NCBI GenBank assembly: GCA_033816765.1
Contig: CM066293.1
Location: 3,410,001-3,474,000 of the forward strand
Reading direction: 5' to 3'
Source of the DNA: Nothopassalora personata
Lineage: Eukaryota > Ascomycota > Dothideomycetes > Mycosphaerellales > Mycosphaerellaceae
Length of the DNA stretch: 64,000 bases
A program made the position numbers and the translations under genes. This document shows positions 31,058-42,586 of the stretch, one piece after another; within the stretch, counting starts at the first letter, position 1, and every line of letters begins with the position of its first letter. Below the pieces are notes generated by a model that made no database searches, had not been told where the DNA came from, and saw only the letters and a list, made by a program, of their open reading frames with translations.

Positions 31058-34000
31058 GCTTTAAACACCCTCTACGATAGGAGACTAACAGAGTAAACGG
31101 GGAACACCCGCCCCTAGTAAAGTAAGTAGAGCCCGACGACCTTAGACCGCGAACGATGCTATTAATGCCTTAGCTACTTATATAGGCAACGACACCCTTA
31201 AGGTTAGTAAGCTAGAATACTACTATAGCGACCGAGACAAGTTCGACACTTAGGTCTCTTAGATAGATATATACTTCTTATTTAACTCTATGCCTAAGAA
31301 CCTTAAGCCTGTCTTTACTACTACCTTCTTAAGAGGACGAGCATAGCATTAGGTTAAACTATTCCTTAGGAAATACCTAGATAGTAACGGAGAAGACAAT
31401 GCCGACGGAATCTTTAGGTTATATAACTATCTTAAGCATACTATAAAGAGCGTCTTTAGTGTCTCTAATGAGATTGCTACTGCCGTTCGCATCATTTAGC
31501 ATTTAACCTAGAAGACATCTACTACCGAATATGCTACTAAATTCTAGGAATACGCGCAACTTACCGATTAGGACGACGAAGCCCTTTAAGTTATGTACTA
31601 AAGAGGACTAAAGGAGTATATTAAGGATAAGTTAATAAGGGACGGTCGGAAGATCGATAGCTTAGGCAACCTCGTTAGAGTTACGATTAATCTTAACGAC
31701 AAGCTCTACGAGAGAGCTATAGAACGACAATACGACTCTAAAGTATCCGGAAAGGCTAGATATATACTAGGCTACGATAACCGTAATAGAGGCTTCTACG
31801 ATAACTATAACAATAAGCCTAGGGACAAACCGTACTACGGACTATAGCTAATAGAACTCGACGTTAAGGAGAAAGGTCGTAAGATTAGGAATAGTAATAG
31901 GAATAGAGCATCCAGGAGTTCGAAAGAAACACGAACTTGCTACGGATATAGTAAACCTAGCCACCTAGTAAGGGACTGCCGCGGTAAGAATATAGTGCGC
32001 CGCGAACAGTTTAACATAATACAACCCCAAACTAGTAAATCTAAGAGTAGCGTTAGATCTTAAGGAGATACCGACTATACTTAGAGAGTAGGGGAGAGAG
32101 CTAGTAATAGAAGCACGACGCCTCTCCTAGACCCCTTAGAAGGACGAGGAGGATACTATAGGTAATAAATAGTAGTTATTCTATTTAATGCGAAGAACTA
32201 ACTACGACAGTTTAATATAATAACACGAAGAGTCGACTACAAGATCGAATCCGAGTCTCGAAATAGTTATAGAAGCCTTCATTAGCGATTCTATTACTAA
32301 GACTCGTGTTAAGTTTACTACGCCGTAAAGTTAGGCGTAGGGTATTAGCCTTAGTAACCGAGAGGAACCCTAGGAGCGACGTATAGGCAAAACGCTACGC
32401 TCCGAGAAGTGGACATCGACGAATCCTACTTTAATAACGATGGAAGCGATAAAGAAAACTAAGACCTAGGATAGAACGGATTATAGTTACCGGAACTATA
32501 GGAAGAAAGTTAAGAAACCACCGGGCTAGATACTATCGAAGAAGATTAGGAACCGGAAGAATTAAGCGAAGAAGATTCCTCCTAAGGAGAAGAGAGCGAT
32601 ACTAACGACGATAACGAACAACTAACCTTCACGATTAATGTACCTAAGAAATTATATAACATAATCGTATACCTATACAGAAGGTACGAGGAATTCCTAC
32701 CTAAGATAGGCGGACGAAGGATACTACACTCTATTAAGTTTAATAAGACACTCGACACCCTACGAGGCATAGCCTAGGGATACCTACTTATAGAAACAAC
32801 CGAGAATCTAGTAACCGCTATCATAGAACGACTACCGATAGGAAGCCGAATAATAGGAACCGGATATCTTACACCGTTAGGAACATTTATATCGAATAAA
32901 TTACGTAATATAGTGCAACACGCACGCGCACTCTACTTAGAAACGTAGAAGATCTAGGAACGTTACCGAATATAGGTGTAGATATAGAAAGGCTCGCGCT
33001 AGGTTTAAGCGGAGGCCTCGAGACACGAAGCACGACGTTCTATATACGAATAGAGAAAAGGATTAACTCCCTAGGAATAAGCGACCGAAGGGAGTTATAT
33101 AATATAGAAAAGGCTTAAGCATTACTAACGACAATAGTATTTCGAACTAAGATTATCGTTAACGGGCACAAGATAGATGCTATAATAGATTCCGGAGCAA
33201 GCGGGAACTTTACCTCCGAATCATTTATTATAAGACATAGGATCGCTACCTATAAGAAGAAAGAGGGTTATAAATTAATCGCGGTAGACGGATTATCCTT
33301 ACCTAGTATAGAGCGCGAGACGATACCGCTACCACTTACTATCTAACGGCACTATAAGGAGATTATCTTAGATGTTACTAACATAGCTAGTTATAACATC
33401 GTACTAGGTATGCCTTAGTTAAGAAAGCATAACCTAGTAATCGACTAGAGAAGAGGAGTACTTACATTTAGGGAATGCGACTACGTTATCGACATTTAGC
33501 CTACGTAGCGGCAGCGTTCGCTAGTAGATAAGGTAAAGAGATAGCTAAATAGGATATAGCTTACGCCGAATAGAAGGATAGAAGAACTACCTTCGACCGG
33601 GATAGACACTAGCGTAGGGCCGCCGGGTTACGAAGTTACTAGTAGTAATAGAAGTAACGTACTATCGAAGGATACTAACATCTAAGAGTTAAGTATTCAT
33701 AAAGAGTATCGTAAGTAGTCGCGACTCTTTAAAGAGGAAAGAGGTAAGGATACCTTACCTAAGCACTAACTATAGGATTATAAGATAAACATTTAGCTAG
33801 GGAAAGAGCCTCTATAGGGACTCCTATATTAAATGTCTAAGAAAGAGCTATAGACCCTACGAGAATAGCTAAAGGAGAAGCTAGCTAAAGGATAGATAAG
33901 AAAATCCACCTTAAGTGTAGGAACTCTATATATGTTCGTTCTAAAAGTAAACGGGAAGTTGCGACTCGTACAAGACTATAGGAAGTTAAACGAGATTACG

Positions 34001-36665
34001 ATTAAGAACCGATACCCGCTACCTAACATCGAAGAAGCATAAGATAGATTAACCGGATTAGACTAGTACACGAAGATTAACCTACGAGATGCCTTCTACG
34101 CTATACTGATAGTAGAAGGAGAAGAATAGAGAACCGCTTTTAGAATAAGATACGGACTTTACGAATTCTTAGTTATACTAATAGGATTGACTAACGCACC
34201 CGCATCCTATTAGGACCTTGTTAACGAAACACTTAGAGACCTACTCGACGTATACGTTATCGCTTATATAGACGATATATTAGTCTACACGAAAGGATCC
34301 CTTTAGAATTATATAAAGCAAGTCTAGGACGTATTTAAACGACTTACGCGTTTAGGATTTAAGACAGCACCCGAGAAATGCGAATTCTATAAGAAAGAAG
34401 TTAAATTCTTAGGCTTCATTATTAGTACTATAGGGATAACGATCGACCCTACGAAGACACAGTCAATTAGAGAATAGCTAGAACTAAAAACAGTTAAGGA
34501 CGTATAATCATTCCTTAGACTAGTAAACTATAACCGGAAATTCATTAAGGACTACGTAAAGATAGTAGTACTAATAACGATGCTTATAAGAAAAGACGTT
34601 ACCTAGAAATAGGGAAAGGAATAGATTGAAGCATTTAAGAAACTTAAGGAATAATGCGCTTTAGCCCCTACGCTTCGACTATTCGATAGTAGTAAGGAAG
34701 TCTACATCGAGACCGATACGTCTAATATAGTAATAGGCGCGTGTCTAACATAGATACACGACGGGTAGAGACACCTAGTAGCCTATTACTGCCGGAAAAT
34801 AACTATAGCGGAATAGAACTACGACATCTATAATAAAGAGCTTCTAGCTATTGTTACTGCCATATAACATTAGAGAGTATATGTTGAGGGCCTACCGAAG
34901 TTAACAATTCTTTCTAACTATAAGAATCTTACGTACTTCACGACGACGAAAGAACTTACCCGAAGGCAAGCCCGCTAGTCAGAGCTACTAGGACAGTATA
35001 AGTTCGAAATTAAATATACTCTAGGCATGAGAGAACGGCCGCGCCGACGCGCTAAGCCGAAGAAGCGACTATATAGAAGGAAAGGAACTAGTGCAACATA
35101 AAGTACTAAAGACGAACCCCGACGGAAGTCTTAGCGCTAACATAAGAGAATTTAATAACATCGTACGGATATTAGGCGATAAGGACGAACAATTCCCTAT
35201 ATCGTAAGGAAAATACTAAGTACTAAAGGATCGAGAAGAAGAATATATACGACAACATTACGACGGACTAACTTATAGATACCCTAGAACTTTAAAGATA
35301 ATAGACCTAATACAACGCAGTTTCTCATTTCTATAGATAAGACTTAAGGTGTTACGCTACATTAAACAATACGTACACTACTAACGAAACAAGGCTACGA
35401 GACATGTAAAATACGGTTACCTATAGTTTAGGACACTACCGACAAAACCATAGGACGAAGTTATAATAGACTTTATTACGAAACTCCTACCGTTAAGAGA
35501 CTAAGTTACGAAACAACTATACGACATAATACTAGTTATAGTTAATAGACTTATAAAATACGCACACTTTATTCCTATATTAGAGACATACAATGTAGAG
35601 CAGCTCGGATACCTCGTACTAGATAGACTTATCCGGTACTACGGATTCCCTTAAGCGTTTATAACGGATAGAGACAAGTTATTTACATCGAACTACTAGA
35701 AGACGCTTATAGGAACGATCGGAATTAAACATAAGCTGTTAACAGCATATTATCCGGAGAAAGACGGATAATGTTAAGGGGATGTCGCAATGTATAGCAC
35801 GCCCACGACCTGCCAGTCGTAGATGAACTAATTCTTGCCTTTTGTTCAAGACGCATCGCGCGTCGCAAGGTGTACTCATGCGTGTCACGTGCGGCTTGGC
35901 AGCCGGTCGCGACCGCATGTCACATGCAAGGCCACATGTAGGGGTTAGCCACTGGGCTGCCCCTTACAGATAAACCGAAAGGATGAATTAAACACTCGAG
36001 CAATACCTACGATACTACATTAACTACGTATAGGACAACTAGGTTTTATTACTACTAATAGCGTAGATTGCACTAAACAACCATAAATTAGAGACAACTT
36101 TAACGACACCATTTTATGCGAACTTTAGAAAAGATCCTAACCTATTTAGAACACCTAGATCTTACCTATAAGCCGAAAGAGCAATCGTAACGACGGATAC
36201 TCTTAAGGAAGTGCATAAAGAAACACGTAAGGCGATCGAAGATACATAATAAAAACTATCTTAATAACGGTAGGACATAAGAAAAATGGCACCTCTACTA
36301 AAAGAGGGGGATAAGGTCTATCTCCTTACGAAAAACCTAAGAACAAGAAGATAGACTAAGAAACTAGATTACGTTAAGGTCGGACTATTTTTCATCGACT
36401 AAGCTATAGGACTAGTTAACTACCGTCTACGGCTGCCACCTAACGTAAGAATCTACCTAGTCTTCTATATCTCTAAGTTAGAACCCGTAGACGCCGAAAC
36501 ACCCTACTAGGAAAGCTTCTATTTCGAGATAGAAGTAGAAAACGAATTTAAAGTCGAAAGAATCCTAGATAAGAAAGGTTAGCTATCGGATACCTTATTA
36601 AGTGGAAAGGATACGACGAATTAGAAAATACCTAGGAACTAAAACAAAACCTACAAAACTGTTAG
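31058..36665 (+). pseudogene. gypsy-2 gag-pol with chromodomain, RIP-inactivated
   Basis: Gag from ~31130 with knuckle CYGYSKPSHLVRDC (31932-31975, second Cys changed to Tyr); protease IIDSGASGNF with DSG intact at 33188-33196; RT with [17 protein letters not shown] near 33950 and YIDD at 34266-34277; RNase H IETDTSNIVIGACL near 34705; integrase with VIIDFITK (~35465) and FITDRDKLF (~35660); the block carrying the third catalytic residue (TERMN, 35974-35985) is separated by a solo LTR. The chromodomain is split between two frames: FKVERILDKKG (36550) and GYLIKWKGYDELENT (36588). Stops are RIP-type. Confidence 0.88.
35772..35968. mobile_element. RIP-free 197-bp solo LTR in gypsy-2 integrase
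   Basis: Starts TGTTAAGGGG and ends CCCCTTACA (inverted ends), flanked by perfect 5-bp duplications GATAA (35767-35771, 35969-35973). Removing the insert and one GATAA restores the integrase reading ...EKDG*TERMN. CA/TG content and GC are normal, in sharp contrast to both sides. No internal region or second LTR is present, so it is most simply a solo LTR left by recombination; a MITE with 5-bp duplication is the alternative. The family is not represented elsewhere in the window. Confidence 0.85.
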
Positions 36666-36736
36666 TAAAAGATCCGATAATACTAAAAATGGGTCCGCCG
36701 ATATAACTAACGACAATCGATCTCTCGGCCGACGAG

Positions 36737-36810
36737 CGACTAGGGTGGGAATCGAACCTACGACCTTAAGAGTATAGACAGCTTACGCTCTACTACTAAG
36801 CTACCTAGCC
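36737..36810 (-). ncRNA. tRNA-like sequence in gypsy-2, antisense to pol
   Basis: 74 nt, same length and arms as the gypsy-1 copy: acceptor GGCTAGG with CCTAGTC (all paired, one G-U), D arm GCTT/GAGC, T arm GTAGG-TTCGATT-CCCAC, and the same TAAG/CTTA stem with 11-nt loop. The loop matches gypsy-1 except one RIP-type change. In element orientation it follows the chromodomain. Confidence 0.6.
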
Positions 36811-36849
36811 GATCAATAAGAATAGGGACGCGACTTACGAATAAATACC

Positions 36850-37389
36850 CTAATAAGTCTCTACCCCTAGGGACTCGCCCTAAGGCTCCGCTCTAGAAAG
36901 CGCCGCCTAGTTATTTACGGGCATCTCTAGGATATCCGAAAAAGAAACTAGCGAAGGCGATACCTCTACCCCCGACGCCCGCTTAAGAGACGCTAGCTCC
37001 TCGCGCGCCTCTTCCTCCTCGAGCTCCTCTAACTCCTTAGCGACGGTATCGTCGGTGCGACGCTTAGCTAATCGTAGCTATTTCCGAAGACGGATCTTAC
37101 GTATCTTTAGCCGCACCTCCTCCTCTTTAATCCTCTTAAGCTCTAGCTTAAGATTATCGCGCGAATCGCGAAGACGTTCCTACTCCAGACGAGAAAGACG
37201 TACGTCGTAATCCTTATAGCCTTTTCGAATATAGGCCGAACACTTTCCGGACCGAGAACCTACGATACACTTTACTACTGCGCCCGAGGATCGAGACTTC
37301 TAACAATTCGTACATAGAGCTATTTCGATACTAGAAACTTCGGTATCCTAAGCAAGTCGTTAACGGCGTTTATAGGAGGAAGAAGACAT
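36850..37389 (-). pseudogene. Antisense accessory ORF of gypsy-2 (Cys cluster plus coiled coil)
   Basis: 180 codons from ATG (MSSSSYKRR) to a TAG aligned with the gypsy-1 TGA (both followed by GGTATTTATT), with about seven RIP-type stops and no frameshift. Cys cluster CTNC...VKC...GKCSAYIRKGYKDYD (28-70; Tyr residues are probable Cys/His sites changed by RIP), then KLELKRIKEEEVRLKIRK and KELEELEEEEAREELASLKR, a strongly charged coiled coil. Same place and orientation as 17548-18111 but different in sequence apart from the start, cluster and coil. This suggests selection for an element-borne DNA- or RNA-binding protein. Function unknown. Confidence 0.72.
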
Positions 37390-37462
37390 AGTTAACTATT
37401 ACTATAAGAAACGATAACGGCTTAAGAAGCTTCGGGACGAAGCTAGGCTAAGAAGGGGATAG

Positions 37463-37878
37463 TGTTACGGAATGATTCCTATAGACCCTAGAATTATAAC
37501 GATAAGATAAACACGTAACTTATCCTACCTAAGCGCTTAGACTTAGAGCGATTAGACTGCTTATGCTTAGACTAATTAGACTGCTTATGCTTAGACTAAT
37601 TAGACTAATTACCGAGATCTACGAATCTCCTTTATATTTAGGAACGCTAAGAACCCCCTATGGTTTCGAGGCGTTTAACTTACTGTTTAACTTACTGTTT
37701 AATATCACTATTTAGAATACACTACAACCCAACCTCTACCTCACTACTGCTTAGTCTTTATAAGACAAGACAGCTACTGCTTCATTACTCTCTCTCGACT
37801 TCCTATCGGCCCGAGAATAAACCCGATTGAGCTTATCTTCTTAACTTGTGATATTATTAGGTTATATTAAACCTAATG
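37463..37878 (+). repeat. gypsy-2 3' LTR
   Basis: 416 bp, equal in length to the 5' LTR; differences are mainly CA/TA and TG/TA. Preceded by the polypurine tract and followed by GAGCG. Confidence 0.9.
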
Positions 37879-39752
37879 GAGCGTAGCGTTCCGCCTATAT
37901 ATTACTTCTAGGGTTCCTTAAAATTACTAAGACTAATACCCTACTCCTAATTTTTAGAGTAGTAAACTTAATACGAGTATTAGTAATAGAATTGCTAATA
38001 ACGGCTTCTATAACTATTTCGAGATTCGGATTTAATCTTACAGTTAACTCTTTATATTATTAACCTAAACGTCCGCTTCTATCTTTCGTAGGTATTAATT
38101 TAGCTAGTAACGTTCTACTATTAAATATTTAACTAGTCGCGCGTATTTTCTAGGCTTCTATTAGTAACATCTCTATAGGTTACTCTAAGTACGTCGAGCC
38201 TATAGAGGGCGTATTCAAGGTAGTCTTAAACGTATTAAAGCCTTCTAAGGATACTATTATCCTAGGTACGTAAAATCTCCTATTCTAGCTCTTTAATAAT
38301 TTTATCTCGCTACGATAATAGTCTCTTTTCTTTATTGTAGGCTCGTTTTAGTAGTCCGGTTAGTTAGATGTTATTAAACTATTATAGCTAGTTCTTATAA
38401 TAATAGTATCGTACTAGTACGTATAAGGGGTCTAGGAGAGGTATATTACTTCTATTACTAACTGTCTCCGCTACTCCTTAATTATAGTTAGTATTATAAA
38501 GTAATCTAACGCGACTCTTGAGTTTACTATTCCCTTATTACATTATATTATATTACTTATAGCGTACTATTTTCTTTTTGCCGTAGTAATCCCCTACTAT
38601 ATAGCCTTCTTTACTATAGATATAGTAGGTTATACTTCCTTAAAGACTCTTAGGCTTTAAGTTACCCCTATTTCTAATCTTATAAGCTTTCTCTATAACG
38701 TCGAGCTCTATTAGCTATAGTCTATAGTATTGCGTATACTTTATAGGCTTATTTGCATCGTAGATGTTATTAAAGGCCCCTATTTTAGTTATCGTAGCCT
38801 AGTGTAAATCCGGCCTTTCCGGATACCTTAGAGTTGTATTATTACTCTAGTGTTCTCTTATAGAGTTTATTGTTAAGATTAATTGTAACTTTAACTAAGG
38901 AGCCTAAGTTACTAATCCTTTAACTATCTCTTATTAACTTATCCTTAAATTACTTCTTTAGTCCTCTTTAGTATATAGCTTTAAGTAGTTTATCGTCCTA
39001 ATTAGTAAGCTAGATATATTCCTAGAATTTTGTAGCGTAGTTAGTAGGAAATAACTTCTAGGTTAGATATTAGATAATGTGTACTATAGTAGTAACTTTA
39101 TTTAAGATACTAAAGACGCTCTTTATTACATTCTTAAGATAACCGTAAGACGTAAAGATTCTATTCGTATTATAGTTACCGTTACTATCTAGGTAGGTCC
39201 TAAGGAATAGTTTAATCTAATACTATACTAGTCCTTAAAGAAAGGTAGTAGTAAGGATAGGCTTAAGGTTATTAGCTATAGGGTTAAATATAAAGTACAT
39301 ATCTAGCTTAGTAGCCTAAGTATTAAACTTATCTTAATTGCTATAGTAAATATCTAGCTTACTAACCCTAAGGGTATCGTTACCTATATAAGTAGCTAAG
39401 CTATTAATAGTATTGTTTAGGGTCTAAGGTCGTGAGACTCTACTTACTTTACTAGGGGTAGGTGTTCCCGTTTACTCTATTAGTCTCCTATTATAGAGAG
39501 CGTTTAAAGTTATTAGGTTTATATAACCTAATAATATTCTAAGTTAAGAAGATAAGCTTAAACAGGTTTATTCTTGGACTAATAAGACGTTAAGAGATAA
39601 TAATAAAATAGTAGTCTCTTAGTCTTAAAGAGACTTAAGAAATAATGTAGTAGAGATTAGGTTATAGTATACTCTAAATAGAAATATTAAATAGTAAGTT
39701 AAATATATTAAAACTATAGAGAGTTCTTAGCGTTCTAAAATAAAGGAGATAG
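37879..39752 (-). mobile_element. gypsy-3 right fragment: gag and partial 5' LTR
   Basis: Continues from 30636 across gypsy-2 and follows gypsy-1 gag (compare 21231-22590), ending with the GGCGTTTAAAG-like leader. 39511-39752 is a RIPed, inverted, partial copy of the gypsy-2 LTR (TATTAGGTTTATATAACC... to AAAGGAGAT). So gypsy-3 is an older member of the gypsy-2 family in the opposite orientation. Confidence 0.72.
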
Positions 39753-39778
39753 TATAGGTATACCTTCGAATTACTAAG

Positions 39779-39821
39779 TTACTAGTAAGTAAGTAATCGT
39801 AGATTACTTACTTACTAGTAA
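39779..39821. repeat. 20-bp perfect inverted repeat with 3-nt loop
   Basis: TTACTAGTAAGTAAGTAATC, GTA, then its exact reverse complement. It contains no CA/TG, so RIP cannot touch it. Lies between the gypsy-3 LTR remnant and a copia fragment. It could be a hairpin-prone junction or the centre of a small inverted-repeat element. Confidence 0.7.
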
Positions 39822-39899
39822 GGAATTAATCTTATAAAGTGTACGTAATCCTTTAATACCTAATAGCTAGCTATACTTATATAGCTTAGACTAAACCGT

Positions 39900-41010
39900 A
39901 ATACCTATAGAGGCTAAAGAAGTTCCCTTTACTATAGTATAAATCTCTTACTAATAAACTAGGTCCCCTCTTAGACTCTAAATATATCTACTATATTAAT
40001 AAGATTATGTTCTTCTTCTATATAGATAACCTAATTAAACTATATTATCGTAAGTATAAAGGTTATACTATAAGTATTAAATAAATACTACTTACTAAAC
40101 ATAGAATATATAAGCTAGATAACCCATCCTACTTTCGAGATATTAAAGTTATACGAGATAGATAAAGGAGACTATTATAGTTATCTTAAGAGGGCTATAT
40201 CGAGAAGTAAGCTACTAAGTTTAGTATATATACTAAGGTGCGTAAAACAATAGTACTAGTAGACTAATACGCGGACTAGTATATACTAGAAGAATACTTA
40301 CTAATAGTAATATCTATACTTACGTATTAATAGTATATTAGATCCCTTTACTTAGTAGCTATATATACCCGTCTAGACATTACCTTCGCCTTATAAATAC
40401 TCTCGTAGTATCTAACTAAGCTAACTAAGATTTACCTTAAGCTTATAGATTAGTACCTACGTTACCTTCTAGAGACTAAGAACCTATACCTTATATGTAT
40501 CGCTTAGAAATACATTACTAAACTATATAGCTAACCTCACTACCTAAGTTAGTAGTATAAATTCTTTAAAGCCTTAGATGCGTCCTATAGGATAACTATA
40601 GATAGAACTAGCTTATCTAGATAGATATTTATACTCGTTAGTAGATTAATTAATTATAAAGTAACTAAGTAGATTATACTTACTAAGTCCTTAATTGAAG
40701 TAGAGCTATTAGAACTCTTAGAAGCGGCATCTAAGCTAATATAATAGGATTGAATATTTACTAAGATTTATCTTTAGTTTAACTAACGTACCTATCTATA
40801 CTATAGTAATATATAGACTATCTAACTTATTAACTAGGGTAGCTAGAGGCTTAATATAAATCTCCGCTATATTAATATCTACTACTACTAGCTTAACTTA
40901 AGACACTAGCTAGGAGATATTATAATCTAGTATCTTGATATAAATAATATGTCTATAGATAGACACACTAAGCTACTTATACTGTAGTAGTATAAACTCT
41001 TTATATAGGT
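39900..41010 (+). mobile_element. copia-3 fragment (RT end and RNase H)
   Basis: Plus-strand frame with LFYIDNLIKLYY (~40015), ISI-K*ILLTKHRIYKLDNPSYF, AIYTRLDITFAL (~40360), ALDASYRITIDRTS (~40570), TKSLIEVELLELLEAASKL (~40690) and a RNase H end; RIP stops throughout. LTRs not found. It differs from copia-1 and copia-2. Confidence 0.75.
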
Positions 41011-41819
41011 ACTAAATATAATTAAAGAGAGCGTAGATCCGTGTACCTTACTATAGCTATCTACTAACTAGGTATATACTAGTACTATCTATACCTATTA
41101 TAGGAGTATAATAGACGCCTAAGAACTACTATAATAGTAGCGCGTTATATTAATACTAACGAAGGGATTTATACTAATATAGACGTATAATAAGGTACCT
41201 AGTAGCTACTAATCTTAAATTATCGTCCCTTACTTATATATAATATAAGTTATATAGCTATTTATTTACCGGACTACTAAATTAGTAGTAGCTATAAAAC
41301 TAGCTTTTCTTCTTCTTCTTCTTCTTCTTCTTCTTCTTCTTCTTTACTATACTAATACTAGTAATATAGGTAAGTAGACCCTAGAGGGTAGTAGTAATTC
41401 TTAGGTAAATTATTATAATCCTTACTCTATTAATACTATAGTATATTACTACCTATTACCGGTATATACGTGTATACGCGTATACTTACGGATCTATACT
41501 AGTTATAACCTCTATAGAGTAATAAGTAAAAGGGTAAGGCTACTCCTATAGTAAGTAATAACCTTTAAAAGGATAGAAAGGAAGTTACCCTAAAGGTAAC
41601 TTAAATAACTTTCTAAACCGGGCTTCTATATACTAGCTAACGTAGATACGGTAGTGAAGTTTAGTACTTTAAGTTAATAACGAACTATATACTACAATAG
41701 AATAATCTCTCTAATTTAATCCTATAATGTTATATATTAATTAGTAGGTAGAGTAATTATATGCTAAAGTAATCCGTATAATAAGACTACTTTAGCTACT
41801 CTACTAATATCTACTTTTC
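41011..41819. other. RIPed DNA, no gene; TTC microsatellite
   Basis: AT-rich, with a (TTC)12-13 run at about 41306-41344. No coding frame recognised. Possibly the 3' end of copia-3 and older debris. Confidence 0.5.
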
Positions 41820-42586
41820 TATACCTCCCTTAAACTACGAATATAGACCGCCCTATTGCAAAATATACCGTATTCGAAAGCCCTTATTAAGAGTATTCTA
41901 ATAATCTATAAAGTAGGTTACTATCCCCGAAACTAAGAGAGTTCTACCTTATTTAATTTAGAGAAGTACTAAAAATCTCTTCTCCTACTTATATAGCCCC
42001 GGCTACGGCCGGCTTCCCCTTCCGGTTTAGCGCTCCCGAGCGCCGAAAGCCGAGCCCGAGACTTGAATTTTAACGTTAGTTCCCTAGGGAAGGGAGAGAT
42101 ATAAGAGGAGGATATACCTTTAATATAAGAATATACTTTATCTTAATTACCCTATATTAGGATAATCTATAGCCCTACATAGGCGTAGCGCGAGGAGAAT
42201 CGAAGGGCCGAAAGGGTCTATAGGCTTATACTATACCTATACCTAGTAGAAGAATTAGGGCACTAGTTATAGAACTAGGGGTTAAGGCTTAAGACTACTT
42301 TATTCTACTAGAATAGTACCCCGTAAAACACTCTACGACACCTAAGGGAAGCCCCCTACCCTACGGGAAAGGCGTACGTTACCGTAGGCCCGCGTACTTA
42401 AGAGTTAAGAGCTACTCTCCTCTATAGTATACCTTCTCCTACTTAGTAGTAAGAAGAGTACCCTAGTATTACTATTAGGCTAGGATCCGAATGCGATTAG
42501 AAATAGGGTAATTAGGTAGCCCTCTTAGCGTAAGGCTACTACGAGCTTCTTTTCTCTACCGAACCGAACTAAACCGCTACTAAAAA

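Larger units (their letters stand above)
30642..37878 (+). mobile_element. Complete chromovirus (gypsy-2) nested inside gypsy-3
   Basis: 416-bp LTRs (30642-31057, 37463-37878) flanked by GAGCG duplications (30637-30641, 37879-37883). The interrupted sequence is an inverted copy of the same LTR family (gypsy-3), so the element inserted into a relative. Plus-strand order: gag, protease, RT, RNase H, integrase (with a younger solo LTR), chromodomain, antisense tRNA-like sequence, antisense ORF, polypurine tract AAGAAGGGGATAG, 3' LTR. The LTRs start TGYTACGG, like the inverted end of the gypsy-1 LTR, but the internal LTR sequence differs, so the two families are related rather than identical. Confidence 0.92.

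Noticed and set aside
41306..41344. TTC run as a CRISPR-like or regulatory array
   Set aside because: A simple trinucleotide microsatellite without spacers.
42086..42586. Extra LINE 5' UTR segment as an intron spliced out of the intact copy
   Set aside because: Borders read GATAT... and ...CGAA rather than GT...AG, and RIP (CA->TA, TG->TA) does not convert GT to GA.
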